A stretch of DNA of 64,000 nt from CAYLWN01 sp964387625 (GTDB lineage Bacteria > Patescibacteriota > Microgenomatia > UBA10105). The notes under the pieces are model-generated. The model saw nothing but the letters and a program-made list of their open reading frames with translations. It did no database searches and was not told the DNA's origin. The position numbers and the translations under genes are program-made. Where the stretch lies: contig CAYLWN010000001.1 in assembly GCA_964387625.1 (NCBI GenBank), positions 1 through 64,000 of the forward strand, written 5' to 3'. Position 1 is the stretch's first letter. Each line of letters opens with the position of its first letter. Below are positions 9,112-17,617 of the stretch, piece by piece.

Positions 9112-10086
9112 ATGAAAATCTTTATTAAATGTGTTGTTTTTTTGCTTATGTTAACAGGATTAACAATAGGTATTATAAATTATCTTTTCGGTCCTGTTGA
9201 AAAAATGAATAAAGAAGAAATAATAGCAATACCTGAAAATTTGAAAAATTCTGATGTTATAAATAAATTAAAAGATCAAAAATTAATAAAAAATACTGAA
9301 GTATTTATCTGGTTATTAAATACTTTTGGAAAAGGTAGAACAATAATTTCTGGAGGATATAAATTAAATAAAAATATGTATGTCTGGCAAATATTGCAAA
9401 AGATCTTGGGTAGTCCGGATTTGATTTGGATAGTGATACCGGAAGGAATCAGAAAAGAACAAATAGGTGAGATATTGAGCGAAAAACTTAAGTGGAATAA
9501 TAACGAAATGACTAAATGGAACGAAGCTTATGCTGATACTAAACCTGATTATATAGAAGGAGTTTATTATCCTGATACTTACTTGATTCCTAAAGATGAA
9601 AAAGGTAATGACATAGTAGTACGCATGATCAATCGTTTTAATGAAAAAATGGATCCTTTATTAACTGATTTTGCAGTGAAAAATATAAAATGGACAACCG
9701 GCGTAAAAATTGCTTCCTTAATACAAAGAGAAGCAGCAGGTTCTCAAGATATGCCCCTTATATCCGGAATAATATGGAATCGTTTAGAACAAGGCATGAA
9801 ATTACAAATTGATGCAACCATGCAGTATACTAAGGGTAAAATAAACAATAAATGGTGGGGTACCATAGATTTAACAGAGAAAACAGTTGATTCTCCTTAT
9901 AATACCTATCTCTACAAAGGATTACCGCCAACACCTATATGTAATCCTGGAATAATTGCTATTGAAGCTGCTTTAAATCCGCAAGATACTGATTGTTTGT
10001 ATTATCTTCATGATGAGAATAAACAAATTCATTGTGCTAAGACATACGAACAGCATAAAATTAATATCAATAAATATTTACTATAA
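9112..10086 (+). CDS. mltG: Endolytic murein transglycosylase MltG
   Basis: 324 residues of the YceG/MltG family. There is an N-terminal membrane anchor (about 5-25), a LysM-like region around 60-120 and the catalytic domain with EGVYYPDTYLIP and LIQREAAG; E207 aligns with the catalytic glutamate. The later segments QIDATMQY, SPYNTYLYKGLPPTPICNPG and AALNPQ are family hallmarks. MltG cuts nascent peptidoglycan strands at the outer face of the membrane and sets glycan length. Its end converges with the LCP gene, 7 bases apart. Confidence 0.93.
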   Translation: MKIFIKCVVFLLMLTGLTIGIINYLFGPVEKMNKEEIIAIPENLKNSDVINKLKDQKLIKNTEVFIWLLNTFGKGRTIISGGYKLNKNMYVWQILQKILGSPDLIWIVIPEGIRKEQIGEILSEKLKWNNNEMTKWNEAYADTKPDYIEGVYYPDTYLIPKDEKGNDIVVRMINRFNEKMDPLLTDFAVKNIKWTTGVKIASLIQREAAGSQDMPLISGIIWNRLEQGMKLQIDATMQYTKGKINNKWWGTIDLTEKTVDSPYNTYLYKGLPPTPICNPGIIAIEAALNPQDTDCLYYLHDENKQIHCAKTYEQHKININKYLL

Positions 10087-10093
10087 ACCAAAA

Positions 10094-11197
10094 TTAATTT
10101 TTATTGATTTCCTCTTTAATGTACTTTTGAATTCCTGACCAGTTGAACTGACCTTCTTTGGGGGTAAATATGGCTTGTCGGTCAGAAGATGTAGTAGTGG
10201 ACAGAACGTTTGAGGCCGACAAATTAATTCTTGAGATTTTGAAAGAATTAGCTTTTTTTAATCCTGGTGAAAAAAATTCTATAATTTGTGGATTTAGGTC
10301 AGTTTGGATATTTTTAGAGACTGTTTTAAAGAATCCGTTAATATCGTCCAGTGCATTGATAGAAAATAGTTTTTTTGCAATTCCCAACATTACTTCCTGT
10401 TGACGTTTTCCGCGGGATACGTCACCTTCTGATGAACCATGTCTGGAACGGACATATTTAAGAGCTTCGCCTCCCTGCATTTTATTTAATCCTTTTTCAA
10501 AATGCAGATGTTCATATCGGCAAACGAATTGTTTTTCCAATTCAAAACCCGATAATTCTTTGGTTAATTTTGTCACTTCTTCAGGAGTATTTCCGCATAG
10601 ATTTTGTTCTTCACCTTTAATCGGATACCAGGGGTCATCTAAAGTTTCTTCAACTTCCACATCGATTCCTTTTAAGCTTTCACCAATTGTTTTTTGAAAA
10701 CCTACAAAATCCACAGCGATTACGTAATTTATCGGTAAACCGGTAATTTCTGAAACTACTTGTTTTGCTATTTGTGTGCCGGTATTATTTTTGGCACCTG
10801 ATACAAAAACAGTATTTATTTTTGTTTCACCATTATTAGGCACCTTTACCCATAAATCTCTGGGAATAGAAATCAGATTTAATTTGCCATTTATAAAATC
10901 AAAATATAATAATTGGATAGCATCGGTTAAATAACCCCCGTCATGACCTGGTCCGCCATAACCTAATAATAAAATTCCCATTGATTTATTATCTTTTGGA
11001 AATGCTGACGTGGTGGCAATTTCCTGAGGAGTATTTGTATCCGCTTGATTATTTATTGGGACAGAATCTATATTTGATATTTTGGTTTGTGGTTTTTTAA
11101 GTGTTATAAATCCTAGGATAAGACTAATTAGAATAAATAATCCGGCAGCTATAAACCATAAAATTTTTCTATTTTTTAATACAACCTTTAATTTCAT
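10094..11197 (-). CDS. LytR-CpsA-Psr (LCP) family cell-wall polymer ligase
   Basis: 367 residues with one N-terminal helix (about 11-33) and an extracytoplasmic LCP domain. Motifs visible are ILLLGYGG, the Asp in LTDAIQLL, SIPRDLWV and the arginine/aspartate-rich YVRSRHGSSEGDVSRG, which in this family bind the pyrophosphate of polyprenyl-linked substrates. LCP enzymes transfer lipid-linked wall polymers onto peptidoglycan. This makes it the likely ligase for glycans built by this locus. It has its own promoter and a short 5' leader able to form a hairpin. Confidence 0.9.
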   Translation of the reverse strand: MKLKVVLKNRKILWFIAAGLFILISLILGFITLKKPQTKISNIDSVPINNQADTNTPQEIATTSAFPKDNKSMGILLLGYGGPGHDGGYLTDAIQLLYFDFINGKLNLISIPRDLWVKVPNNGETKINTVFVSGAKNNTGTQIAKQVVSEITGLPINYVIAVDFVGFQKTIGESLKGIDVEVEETLDDPWYPIKGEEQNLCGNTPEEVTKLTKELSGFELEKQFVCRYEHLHFEKGLNKMQGGEALKYVRSRHGSSEGDVSRGKRQQEVMLGIAKKLFSINALDDINGFFKTVSKNIQTDLNPQIIEFFSPGLKKANSFKISRINLSASNVLSTTTSSDRQAIFTPKEGQFNWSGIQKYIKEEINKN

Positions 11198-11203
11198 AAA
11201 TAA

Positions 11204-11223
11204 AACCGGTGAATATCCCGGTT
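11204..11223 (-). promoter_or_regulatory. Hairpin in the 5' leader of the LCP gene
   Basis: AACCGG (11204-11209) and CCGGTT (11218-11223) pair around an 8-nt loop. The structure sits 6 bases before the LCP start codon and would be at the very 5' end of the transcript predicted from the -10 at 11231-11239. It could stabilise the mRNA or act as an operator. Confidence 0.45.
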
Positions 11224-11230
11224 AATAAAT

Positions 11231-11239
11231 ATTTTAACA
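11231..11239 (-). promoter_or_regulatory. Extended -10 promoter for the LCP gene
   Basis: Minus strand reads TGTTAAAAT from 11239 down to 11231. The predicted start of transcription is near 11224, at the foot of the leader hairpin. Confidence 0.5.
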
Positions 11240-11259
11240 TATATTTTTTTAATGCTCAC

Positions 11260-11288
11260 TTGACTGATTCAGAATAACTCTTTAAGAT
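11260..11288 (+). promoter_or_regulatory. -35/-10 promoter for the nuclease gene
   Basis: TTGACT (11260-11265), a 17-nt spacer, then TAAGAT (11283-11288). The ATG at 11287 overlaps the -10, so the next in-frame ATG at 11299, 10 nt downstream, is the more likely start. Confidence 0.5.
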
Positions 11289-11298
11289 GAGACTGTTT

Positions 11299-12126
11299 AT
11301 GATTAGAGATAAATATAGTGCTACCTGGGTATCTTATTCATCAATTACTGATTATTTGAAATGTCCACGATCCTATTTTTTAAAAAATATTTATAAAGAT
11401 CCCCAAAATAGACGTAAGATGCAAATTGTCAAACCGGCATTAATTTTGGGTCAGGTTGTACATGAAGTTATTGAACAATTATCCATACTTCCTTCACAAG
11501 AGAGATTTAAAGAATCACTTATTGACAGATTTAATAACGAATTTGCTAAATTTACAGGAAAAAGAGGCGGTTTTTCATCAGAAAAAGAAGAAAAGAAATA
11601 TCTGGATCGGGGATTTACAATGATGAAAAGATTAAACAAGAATCCGGGACCTATTGCTAAAAAAATAATAAAAATCCGTCAAGAGTTACCTAATATTTGG
11701 TTAGATGAAAATGAAAACATTATTTTATGCGGAAAAATAGATTGGTTGGAATATTTTCCTGAGTCAGATTCTGTTGGGATATTGGATTTCAAAACCGGCA
11801 AATCAGATGAAGATCCTGAGTCTTTACAATTGAGAATTTATCATTTATTAGCAAAAAATATTCAAAAGCGTAATGTGACACAAGCCAGTTACTGGTATTT
11901 AGATCGTGATGATGAGCCTATGAAAGTAAAATTACCGGAATTGGTTGAAGCTAAACATGATATTTTGGAAATAGCAAAAAAAATAGAGTTAGCCAGAAAA
12001 TTAGAACACTTTATCTGTAAGAAAAAAGATGGATGTTTTGCCTGTCTGCCTTACGAGGATATTTTGCTTGGAAAAGGGGAACATGTAGGCACAAACGAAT
12101 TTGGGCAGGATATTTATGTTATTTAA
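11299..12126 (+). CDS. PD-(D/E)XK nuclease, RecB/Cas4-like
   Basis: 275 residues. The order of motifs is VSYSSITDYLKCPRSY at the N-terminus, then His about 55 in GQVVHE, Asp about 148 in GKIDWLEY, the core DFKTGK with Asp about 163 and Lys about 165, and Gln about 177, matching the PDDEXK_1/RecB nuclease family. Cys about 22 plus Cys 240, 246 and 249 (C-x5-C-x2-C) could bind an iron-sulfur cluster as in Cas4 and AddB. No CRISPR array or cas1/cas2 is nearby, so a DNA-repair role is more likely than adaptation. The start was moved from 11287 because a -10 overlaps that codon. A DUF5661-like gene follows after 41 bases. Confidence 0.8.
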   Translation: MIRDKYSATWVSYSSITDYLKCPRSYFLKNIYKDPQNRRKMQIVKPALILGQVVHEVIEQLSILPSQERFKESLIDRFNNEFAKFTGKRGGFSSEKEEKKYLDRGFTMMKRLNKNPGPIAKKIIKIRQELPNIWLDENENIILCGKIDWLEYFPESDSVGILDFKTGKSDEDPESLQLRIYHLLAKNIQKRNVTQASYWYLDRDDEPMKVKLPELVEAKHDILEIAKKIELARKLEHFICKKKDGCFACLPYEDILLGKGEHVGTNEFGQDIYVI

Positions 12127-12153
12127 ATACTTTTAAATATAAATTAAATTATT

Positions 12154-12160
12154 AAGGAGG
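12154..12160 (+). promoter_or_regulatory. Strong Shine-Dalgarno sequence
   Basis: AAGGAGG lies 7 nt before the ATG at 12168. It is one of the few strong ribosome sites in the window and shows that this host does use Shine-Dalgarno initiation for some genes. Confidence 0.75.
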
Positions 12161-12167
12161 AATAGAT

Positions 12168-12437
12168 ATGTCTATAAAAAAAACTTTTTCAGAAATTCGG
12201 GCAAAACAAATCGGAGAACAATTAGGTATAGATTGGTCAAAATTTGATGTTGAACAATTTAGAATGGGAATGGATGTAGAATTAGAGCATGGAACAGTTG
12301 ATTCCAATACTAATGTTACCAATGATGATCCTTTATTAACAGGGAAAATTGCTTTAGCACATCTAAATGAAATTCCCGATTATTACACGCGCTTATATAA
12401 AATGGAAGAGGCTGCGGAGAATGGACAACCTGCTTAA
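12168..12437 (+). CDS. Small conserved protein, DUF5661-like
   Basis: 89 residues, acidic, soluble, with no membrane helix. The segments QIGEQLGIDW, FRMGMDVELEHGT, TNVTNDDP and GKIALAHLNEIPDYY are strongly patterned and fit my recollection of the DUF5661 family, whose function is unknown. The conserved E, H and D residues in the ELEHG and AHLNE segments could bind a metal, but this is inference. It has the best ribosome-binding site of the window and follows the RecB-like nuclease, so the two may be co-transcribed. The next gene has its own -10. Confidence 0.7.
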   Translation: MSIKKTFSEIRAKQIGEQLGIDWSKFDVEQFRMGMDVELEHGTVDSNTNVTNDDPLLTGKIALAHLNEIPDYYTRLYKMEEAAENGQPA

Positions 12438-12457
12438 AATATTTGGCGGAATTACGG

Positions 12458-12463
12458 TATAAT
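12458..12463 (+). promoter_or_regulatory. -10 promoter element for the GT2 gene at 12481
   Basis: TATAAT preceded by CGG, 17 nt before the ATG at 12481. It would give a leader of about 10 nt and head the GT2/GT-C operon. Confidence 0.45.
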
Positions 12464-12480
12464 AAAAGTAACATAAATCA

Positions 12481-13389
12481 ATGCAAGTAAGTGCCGTAAT
12501 CCCTAATTATAATGGTTTAGCCTTATTAAAAAATAATTTACCTGTAATTGTAAAAGAATTGCAGGGAAGTGAAGTTATTGTAGTTGATGATGGTTCAACT
12601 GATGGTAGCGTAAATTTTATTACACAAAATTATCCCCAAATTAAACTAATTTCCAAACCATTTAATGATGGTTTTTCAACGGCAGTAAATTTAGGGATAA
12701 AAGCGGCTTCTAATGAGTTGGTATTGTTAATTAATACTGACGTTGTGCCTACCAAAGACTTTTTAAAATATTTGTTACCTCATTTCGAAAACCCAAAAAT
12801 ATTTGCTGTTGGATGCTTGGATAAAAGCATAGAAGGTGATCAAGTTACATTACGCGGTAGAGGTACAGGTAAATTTTTCAAAGGATTTTTGCAGCATCAA
12901 AGGGGAGAAATTGACCAAAAAGACACTTTATGGGTGAACGGTGGAAGCGGTATCTTTAGAAAAGCTATTTGGGAATTATTGGGAGGTATGGATGAGTTAT
13001 ATAACCCGTTTTATTGGGAAGATATTGATTTGTCATATAGGGCTCTTAAAAGTGGATATCTAATTTTATTTGAACCAAAAAGCCAGGTGATACATAAACA
13101 CGAACAAGGGTCTATTAAACGCAGATATTCACCAAAAAAAATAACTCAAATAGCTTACCGTAATCAAATTATTTTTGTATGGAAAAATATTACTAGTCTT
13201 GCTTATTTAATTCAACATCTAATCTATCTCCCCTATTATTTAGTTTTATCTTTGATAAAAGGGGATAATAATTTCATAAAAGGATTTACGTCAGCTTTTA
13301 TATTATTACCTGAGGTTTTTAAAAAAAGAAAAATCTCAAAATCAAAATATATTATGACTGATGAACAAATATTTCAAAAATACCAATAA
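12481..13389 (+). CDS. Family 2 glycosyltransferase
   Basis: 302 residues. GT2 motifs are VIPNYNG (6-12), VDDGSTD (35-41), an NTDV metal site near residue 87 and a WEDIDLSYR segment near residue 178 that supplies the catalytic base. A hydrophobic stretch near residues 240-262 suggests membrane contact. Many such enzymes load polyprenyl phosphate or extend lipid-linked glycans; it heads the GT-C array and could make a donor for those enzymes, but it lacks the DPM1-type helices, so this is uncertain. Confidence 0.82.
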   Translation: MQVSAVIPNYNGLALLKNNLPVIVKELQGSEVIVVDDGSTDGSVNFITQNYPQIKLISKPFNDGFSTAVNLGIKAASNELVLLINTDVVPTKDFLKYLLPHFENPKIFAVGCLDKSIEGDQVTLRGRGTGKFFKGFLQHQRGEIDQKDTLWVNGGSGIFRKAIWELLGGMDELYNPFYWEDIDLSYRALKSGYLILFEPKSQVIHKHEQGSIKRRYSPKKITQIAYRNQIIFVWKNITSLAYLIQHLIYLPYYLVLSLIKGDNNFIKGFTSAFILLPEVFKKRKISKSKYIMTDEQIFQKYQ

Positions 13390-13397
13390 ATTTTATT

Positions 13398-15044
13398 ATG
13401 AAAAAAATATTTATAAATAAAGTTACATATATTTTGTTATTTTTAATTTTAATACTTGCGGGAATATTGCGATTTACTAATTTAGCAGGTTTACCACCAA
13501 GTTTAGAATGGGATGAAGTAGCAACGGGATATGATGCTAATTCAATACTAAAAACCGGAAAAGATCAATATGGTAATTTTTTACCTCTTACTTTTAGATC
13601 ATTAGACGATTATAAGCCGCCTTTATATACATATTTAACTGCGATTTCAATTTGGATTTGGGGTTGGAATGACTTTGCGGTTAGATTTACCGGTGCGTTT
13701 TTAGGAACATTGGCTGTGCTTACAACCTATGGAATGATGTACATGCTTTTTAATAAGAAATCTTTGGCTATTCTTTCAGCATTTTTTCTAAGCATTTCTC
13801 CATGGCACATACTTTTTTCCCGTTTAGCCTTAGAAACTAATAGTACTATTTTTTTTACTACCGCCGGAATTTGGGCATTTATAGTTGGTTTAAAAAAAGG
13901 TAAATTTCTTCTGTTGTCAGCAATATTATTTGGACTAAATTTATATCTTTATCATAATGCCAGAATATTTACTCCATTATTAGGCCTTTTTTTACTTATA
14001 GTATATAGGAAGGAATTAATTCAACAAAAAAAATATTTTATTTTTTCAATAATAATATTATCAATATTTATTATTAGATTAATTCCCATAATGTTTTCCA
14101 TAGAAGGACAGATGCGCTATCAGGGAACCAGTATATTCTCAAGTGCTAAAAGCATAGAAATAGCAAAACTTGAAAATGTTTATAAATCATGGATAACGGA
14201 TGATAATTTGGTTAATGACAACATCAGTGCGAAATTGTTTCACAGCCCAAAAATTTTGTATGCAAAACTGATTTTTCATCAGTATCTATCACATTTTGAT
14301 CCAACTTTTTGGCTTTTCACAGCAGATAATCCCCGACATCATGTCACTGAAGGAGGATTACTTTATTATTTAGATTTGCCTTTGATGCTAATAGGTTTAT
14401 ATTTTTTATTAAAATTAAAAAACATTCGATTATCAGCCTTAATTATTATTTGGATATTATTAGTTCCGATTCCTGCATCAGTTACACGTGATGCTCCGCA
14501 TTCTTTAAGAACTGCCATATTTTTACCGACTTTTCAAATACTTATTGCTTTTGGGATTATAGGATTAATTGATTTACTAAAATCAAGAAAAATTGTTAAA
14601 ACTATTTTTATAATTTTTTTAATTTGTGGGTATGGCTATAATTTTTTATTTTTTACCCACCAGTATTTTGTTCATTATGCAAAAGATACATCATCAGAAT
14701 GGCAATATGGCAGACAAGAAGCAGCTTTATTTGCTGACTCAATTAAACAAAAATATGATCGTATATTGGTTTCTCAAAAAATTGATCAAGGACATATGTT
14801 TTTTCTCTATTATTTAAAATATGATCCGGTTAAATATCAAAAAGATGGAGGAACTTTATCGGGCGGATGGGCAGAAGAAGGAAATAAGTTTGATAAATAT
14901 GAGTTTAGAAATTTTGATTACGAAAAAACGAAAAACGGAAAAATACTGTTTATTGGAAGTCCTAAAGAATTTTCTCCAAACGCCCAAGTATTACGCAAAA
15001 TAAAATACTTAAACGGTGAAGATGCTATTTGGATAACAGACTAG
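13398..15044 (+). CDS. ArnT/PMT-like GT-C glycosyltransferase, array copy 1
   Basis: 548 residues, about 11-13 membrane helices. The first external loop has the GT39/GT83 catalytic acid pair D39-E40 in SLEWDEVATGY, then LKTGKDQYG and the DDYKPPLYTYL segment. The SISPWHILFSR and SVTRDAPHSLRT segments recur in the sister copies. The C-terminal soluble tail ends with a short beta-like segment. Enzymes of this class transfer a sugar from polyprenyl phosphate to a lipid, glycan or protein on the outer face of the membrane. It lies 8 bases after the GT2 gene. Confidence 0.85.
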   Translation: MKKIFINKVTYILLFLILILAGILRFTNLAGLPPSLEWDEVATGYDANSILKTGKDQYGNFLPLTFRSLDDYKPPLYTYLTAISIWIWGWNDFAVRFTGAFLGTLAVLTTYGMMYMLFNKKSLAILSAFFLSISPWHILFSRLALETNSTIFFTTAGIWAFIVGLKKGKFLLLSAILFGLNLYLYHNARIFTPLLGLFLLIVYRKELIQQKKYFIFSIIILSIFIIRLIPIMFSIEGQMRYQGTSIFSSAKSIEIAKLENVYKSWITDDNLVNDNISAKLFHSPKILYAKLIFHQYLSHFDPTFWLFTADNPRHHVTEGGLLYYLDLPLMLIGLYFLLKLKNIRLSALIIIWILLVPIPASVTRDAPHSLRTAIFLPTFQILIAFGIIGLIDLLKSRKIVKTIFIIFLICGYGYNFLFFTHQYFVHYAKDTSSEWQYGRQEAALFADSIKQKYDRILVSQKIDQGHMFFLYYLKYDPVKYQKDGGTLSGGWAEEGNKFDKYEFRNFDYEKTKNGKILFIGSPKEFSPNAQVLRKIKYLNGEDAIWITD

Positions 15045-15069
15045 AAGATTATTAACTCTGTTTTTAATC

Positions 15070-15954
15070 ATGAATAAATGGCATTCATATTTTTTTGGAT
15101 TAATTTTATTATCGATTATATTAAGATTGCCATATTTAGGCATTCTACCACCGGGAAAAGTTGATTCTTTCAGTGAAAGATTGCCGTATTCTGTAGCCGG
15201 AATTTTAACAGTAGGAATTTTTACTCTTCTGATAAAGAAAATTACCCATGATAATAAACTGGCAATTTTTTCCGGATTGATGCTGGCAATAATGCCTTGG
15301 CACATAGAACAAAGCCGGGTGATTTCGGAACCAATGCTTGGCTTATTGGCTATTTTACTTCTTGTTATTCTACCTCAATATTTTAAACAATTTTGGGTAT
15401 CTTTTTTTGGAATATTGATTTCCGGAACAATTTTTTATTGGGTTTATCCGCATTTTTGGATATTTACCGGAAATTGGGGATTACCTACTATTAGGGAATG
15501 TTTAAACAATTTATACAAGTTAATTTTTATTGAATTTTTATTTTATAAAAATGACAGTTTTTGGTTAGGTGGTTTAAGAACATATGGGACAATGTTGCCT
15601 TCAGTATTATTTTTATTTCTGATCGGTTTATATAAAATTTCTTTTATTAATTACAAAAAATTATTAAAATGGACAAGTATATTTATGATTATTTGGGTAA
15701 TCAGTGCTATCAGCCCTTTTTTTCCTGAAAGCCGGGAATACTTTTTGGTTACCCCATTTTTGGCTCTGATATTGGGATTAGGATTAAAAGAAATATTTTT
15801 AGGGCTAACAAAAGCAAAAATTTTAATAAAAATCATCTTATTTGTATATCTTCTATTTATAATTTATGACTACACCTTATTTTTCCATTTTTATATCAAT
15901 CATTACCCTCAAAGAATCAATAGTGAATTGAAATATGAAGAAATTAAATTTTAA
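15070..15954 (+). CDS. Internally deleted GT-C paralogue (array copy 2), no catalytic loop
   Basis: 294 residues, about half the length of its neighbours. The first helix and 'LRLPYLGILPPG' align with the sisters, but the text then jumps straight to ERLPYSVAGILTVG, so the roughly 50-residue external loop carrying the D-E acid pair, KTG and DYKPP motifs is gone. MPWHIEQSRVISE is retained, a central helix block is missing and the soluble C-terminal tail is absent. There are no stops or frameshifts inside. It overlaps the next copy by 20 bases. It is either a decaying pseudoenzyme or a kept non-catalytic partner. Confidence 0.7.
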   Translation: MNKWHSYFFGLILLSIILRLPYLGILPPGKVDSFSERLPYSVAGILTVGIFTLLIKKITHDNKLAIFSGLMLAIMPWHIEQSRVISEPMLGLLAILLLVILPQYFKQFWVSFFGILISGTIFYWVYPHFWIFTGNWGLPTIRECLNNLYKLIFIEFLFYKNDSFWLGGLRTYGTMLPSVLFLFLIGLYKISFINYKKLLKWTSIFMIIWVISAISPFFPESREYFLVTPFLALILGLGLKEIFLGLTKAKILIKIILFVYLLFIIYDYTLFFHFYINHYPQRINSELKYEEIKF

Positions 15955-17617
15955 TAAAAAATTATTATTAATTGTATTTTTAGCAGCTATTATCAGATTA
16001 CCGTGGTTGGACAAGTATCCGCCCGCATTATATTCAGATGAAGTCTCCCAAGGATACAATGCTTATTCTGTATTAAAAACCGCCAAAGATGAGTACGGTA
16101 AATTTTTACCCGTATCGTTTCGTTCTTTTGGTGACTGGAAACCACCTTTGCCTACTTATTTAATGGTGCCGACTGTGGCAATTTTTGGGCTTAATGCTTA
16201 TGGAGTCAGATTACCTTCAGCAATTTTTGGAATAGCCACAGTTTATCTTAGTTATTTTATATCTATAGAGTTATTAAATTTAAATAAATCTAAAAACATA
16301 AAGAAACATTTTAAGTATAAAAACATGATTGCTTTAATTTCGGCTTTACTTTTAGCAATATCTCCATGGCATATCAGTCAAAGCAGGTCTGCAATGCTGG
16401 TTAGCATTGCGCTTTTTTGGTTATGTTTAGCATTATGGAGTTTTTTAAAAGGGTTAAAAAATCCGCGATTTTGGTATGTTTCCGGCATAAGTTTTATTAT
16501 GGCTACATACAGTTATTATGGTTTAAGAGTAATTGTGCCAATTTTTCTTATCTATTTAGGTTTTCAATTTAATAAACAAATTGCTGCTAATTTAAAAACA
16601 ATAATTTTTACCGTTTTAATCTCCATAATCATGATGCTCCCAATAATTGTAGGTTTTATAAAAGAACCGGATATTGTTTTTGGTCGGGCTAAAACAGTTA
16701 GCATCTTCTACGATCAGGGGGTTGTATTAACTGTAGCAGACTTGATTAGAAAAGACGGTCAACAATTCCCGCCGAAATTAGCTCAATATTTTCATAATAA
16801 ACCTTATTCATATGCCGTTGATGTGATCAGAAGATTCGGAGAGCATTTTGACGGTAGATTTCTATTTCTATACGGAGATGCGCAGACACCTTTCCAGATC
16901 CCTAATATGGGAATTTTATACATCATTGACGGAATTTTTATATTACTCGGATTGATATATTTAATAAGATATGATGTTTCGATAGCTAAATTAGTTTTTG
17001 CTTGGCTCGCTATTTGTATTATTCCGGCTGCACTGACTTTCATAACACCTTCGTCAAATAGAACATTTAATATGATTGTACCGTTAGAAATTATAATCTC
17101 TGTTGGTATAGTATATTTTGTCAGCAGATTTATAAAATTCGCTAAATATATTATTTTAGCTATAAGTATTTTATATATTGTAAACTTTGGATATTTTTTA
17201 AAACAGTATATAGTAGTATTACCAAAATATTATGCTGATTGGTGGCATGGAGGATACCCTGAATTGATCTCGTATTTAGCATCAGAGGAAAATATGTATT
17301 CTGGTATATACATATCGGGAAAAGCCAGTGTTCCGTATATATTTTATCTTTTTTACAGACAATATGATCCTAAATTATTACAGACACAAATACACCGTAA
17401 TTTTAAAGCTGATAAATTTGGATTTGAGCATGTAGATAGTATAGGAAAATATTATTTTCCTAGATATTATGATTGGAATACCGATAAAGAGACTTTTGCC
17501 AATAATTCTTTATTAGTGTTAACGCCACAAGAAACAGCAAACGGTCTTTCAGTAAAGCAGCAAATATATTATCCAGATCGCGAAAGTGCTTTTAAGATTT
17601 ATAATATTGATAAATAA
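15935..17617 (+). CDS. ArnT/PMT-like GT-C glycosyltransferase, array copy 3
   Basis: 560 residues, multi-spanning. The external loop holds the acid pair D35-E36 in YSDEVSQGYNAY, followed by LKTAKDEYG, SFGDWKPPLPTYL and YGVRLPSAIFG. AISPWHISQSR is the shared second-loop motif. The tail ends with YPDRESAFKI, matching the PDG-x-x-AF-x-I ending of the other copies. It probably uses a polyprenyl-phosphate sugar on the outer face. It overlaps the shortened copy 2 and directly abuts copy 4. Confidence 0.85.
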   Translation: MKKLNFNKKLLLIVFLAAIIRLPWLDKYPPALYSDEVSQGYNAYSVLKTAKDEYGKFLPVSFRSFGDWKPPLPTYLMVPTVAIFGLNAYGVRLPSAIFGIATVYLSYFISIELLNLNKSKNIKKHFKYKNMIALISALLLAISPWHISQSRSAMLVSIALFWLCLALWSFLKGLKNPRFWYVSGISFIMATYSYYGLRVIVPIFLIYLGFQFNKQIAANLKTIIFTVLISIIMMLPIIVGFIKEPDIVFGRAKTVSIFYDQGVVLTVADLIRKDGQQFPPKLAQYFHNKPYSYAVDVIRRFGEHFDGRFLFLYGDAQTPFQIPNMGILYIIDGIFILLGLIYLIRYDVSIAKLVFAWLAICIIPAALTFITPSSNRTFNMIVPLEIIISVGIVYFVSRFIKFAKYIILAISILYIVNFGYFLKQYIVVLPKYYADWWHGGYPELISYLASEENMYSGIYISGKASVPYIFYLFYRQYDPKLLQTQIHRNFKADKFGFEHVDSIGKYYFPRYYDWNTDKETFANNSLLVLTPQETANGLSVKQQIYYPDRESAFKIYNIDK

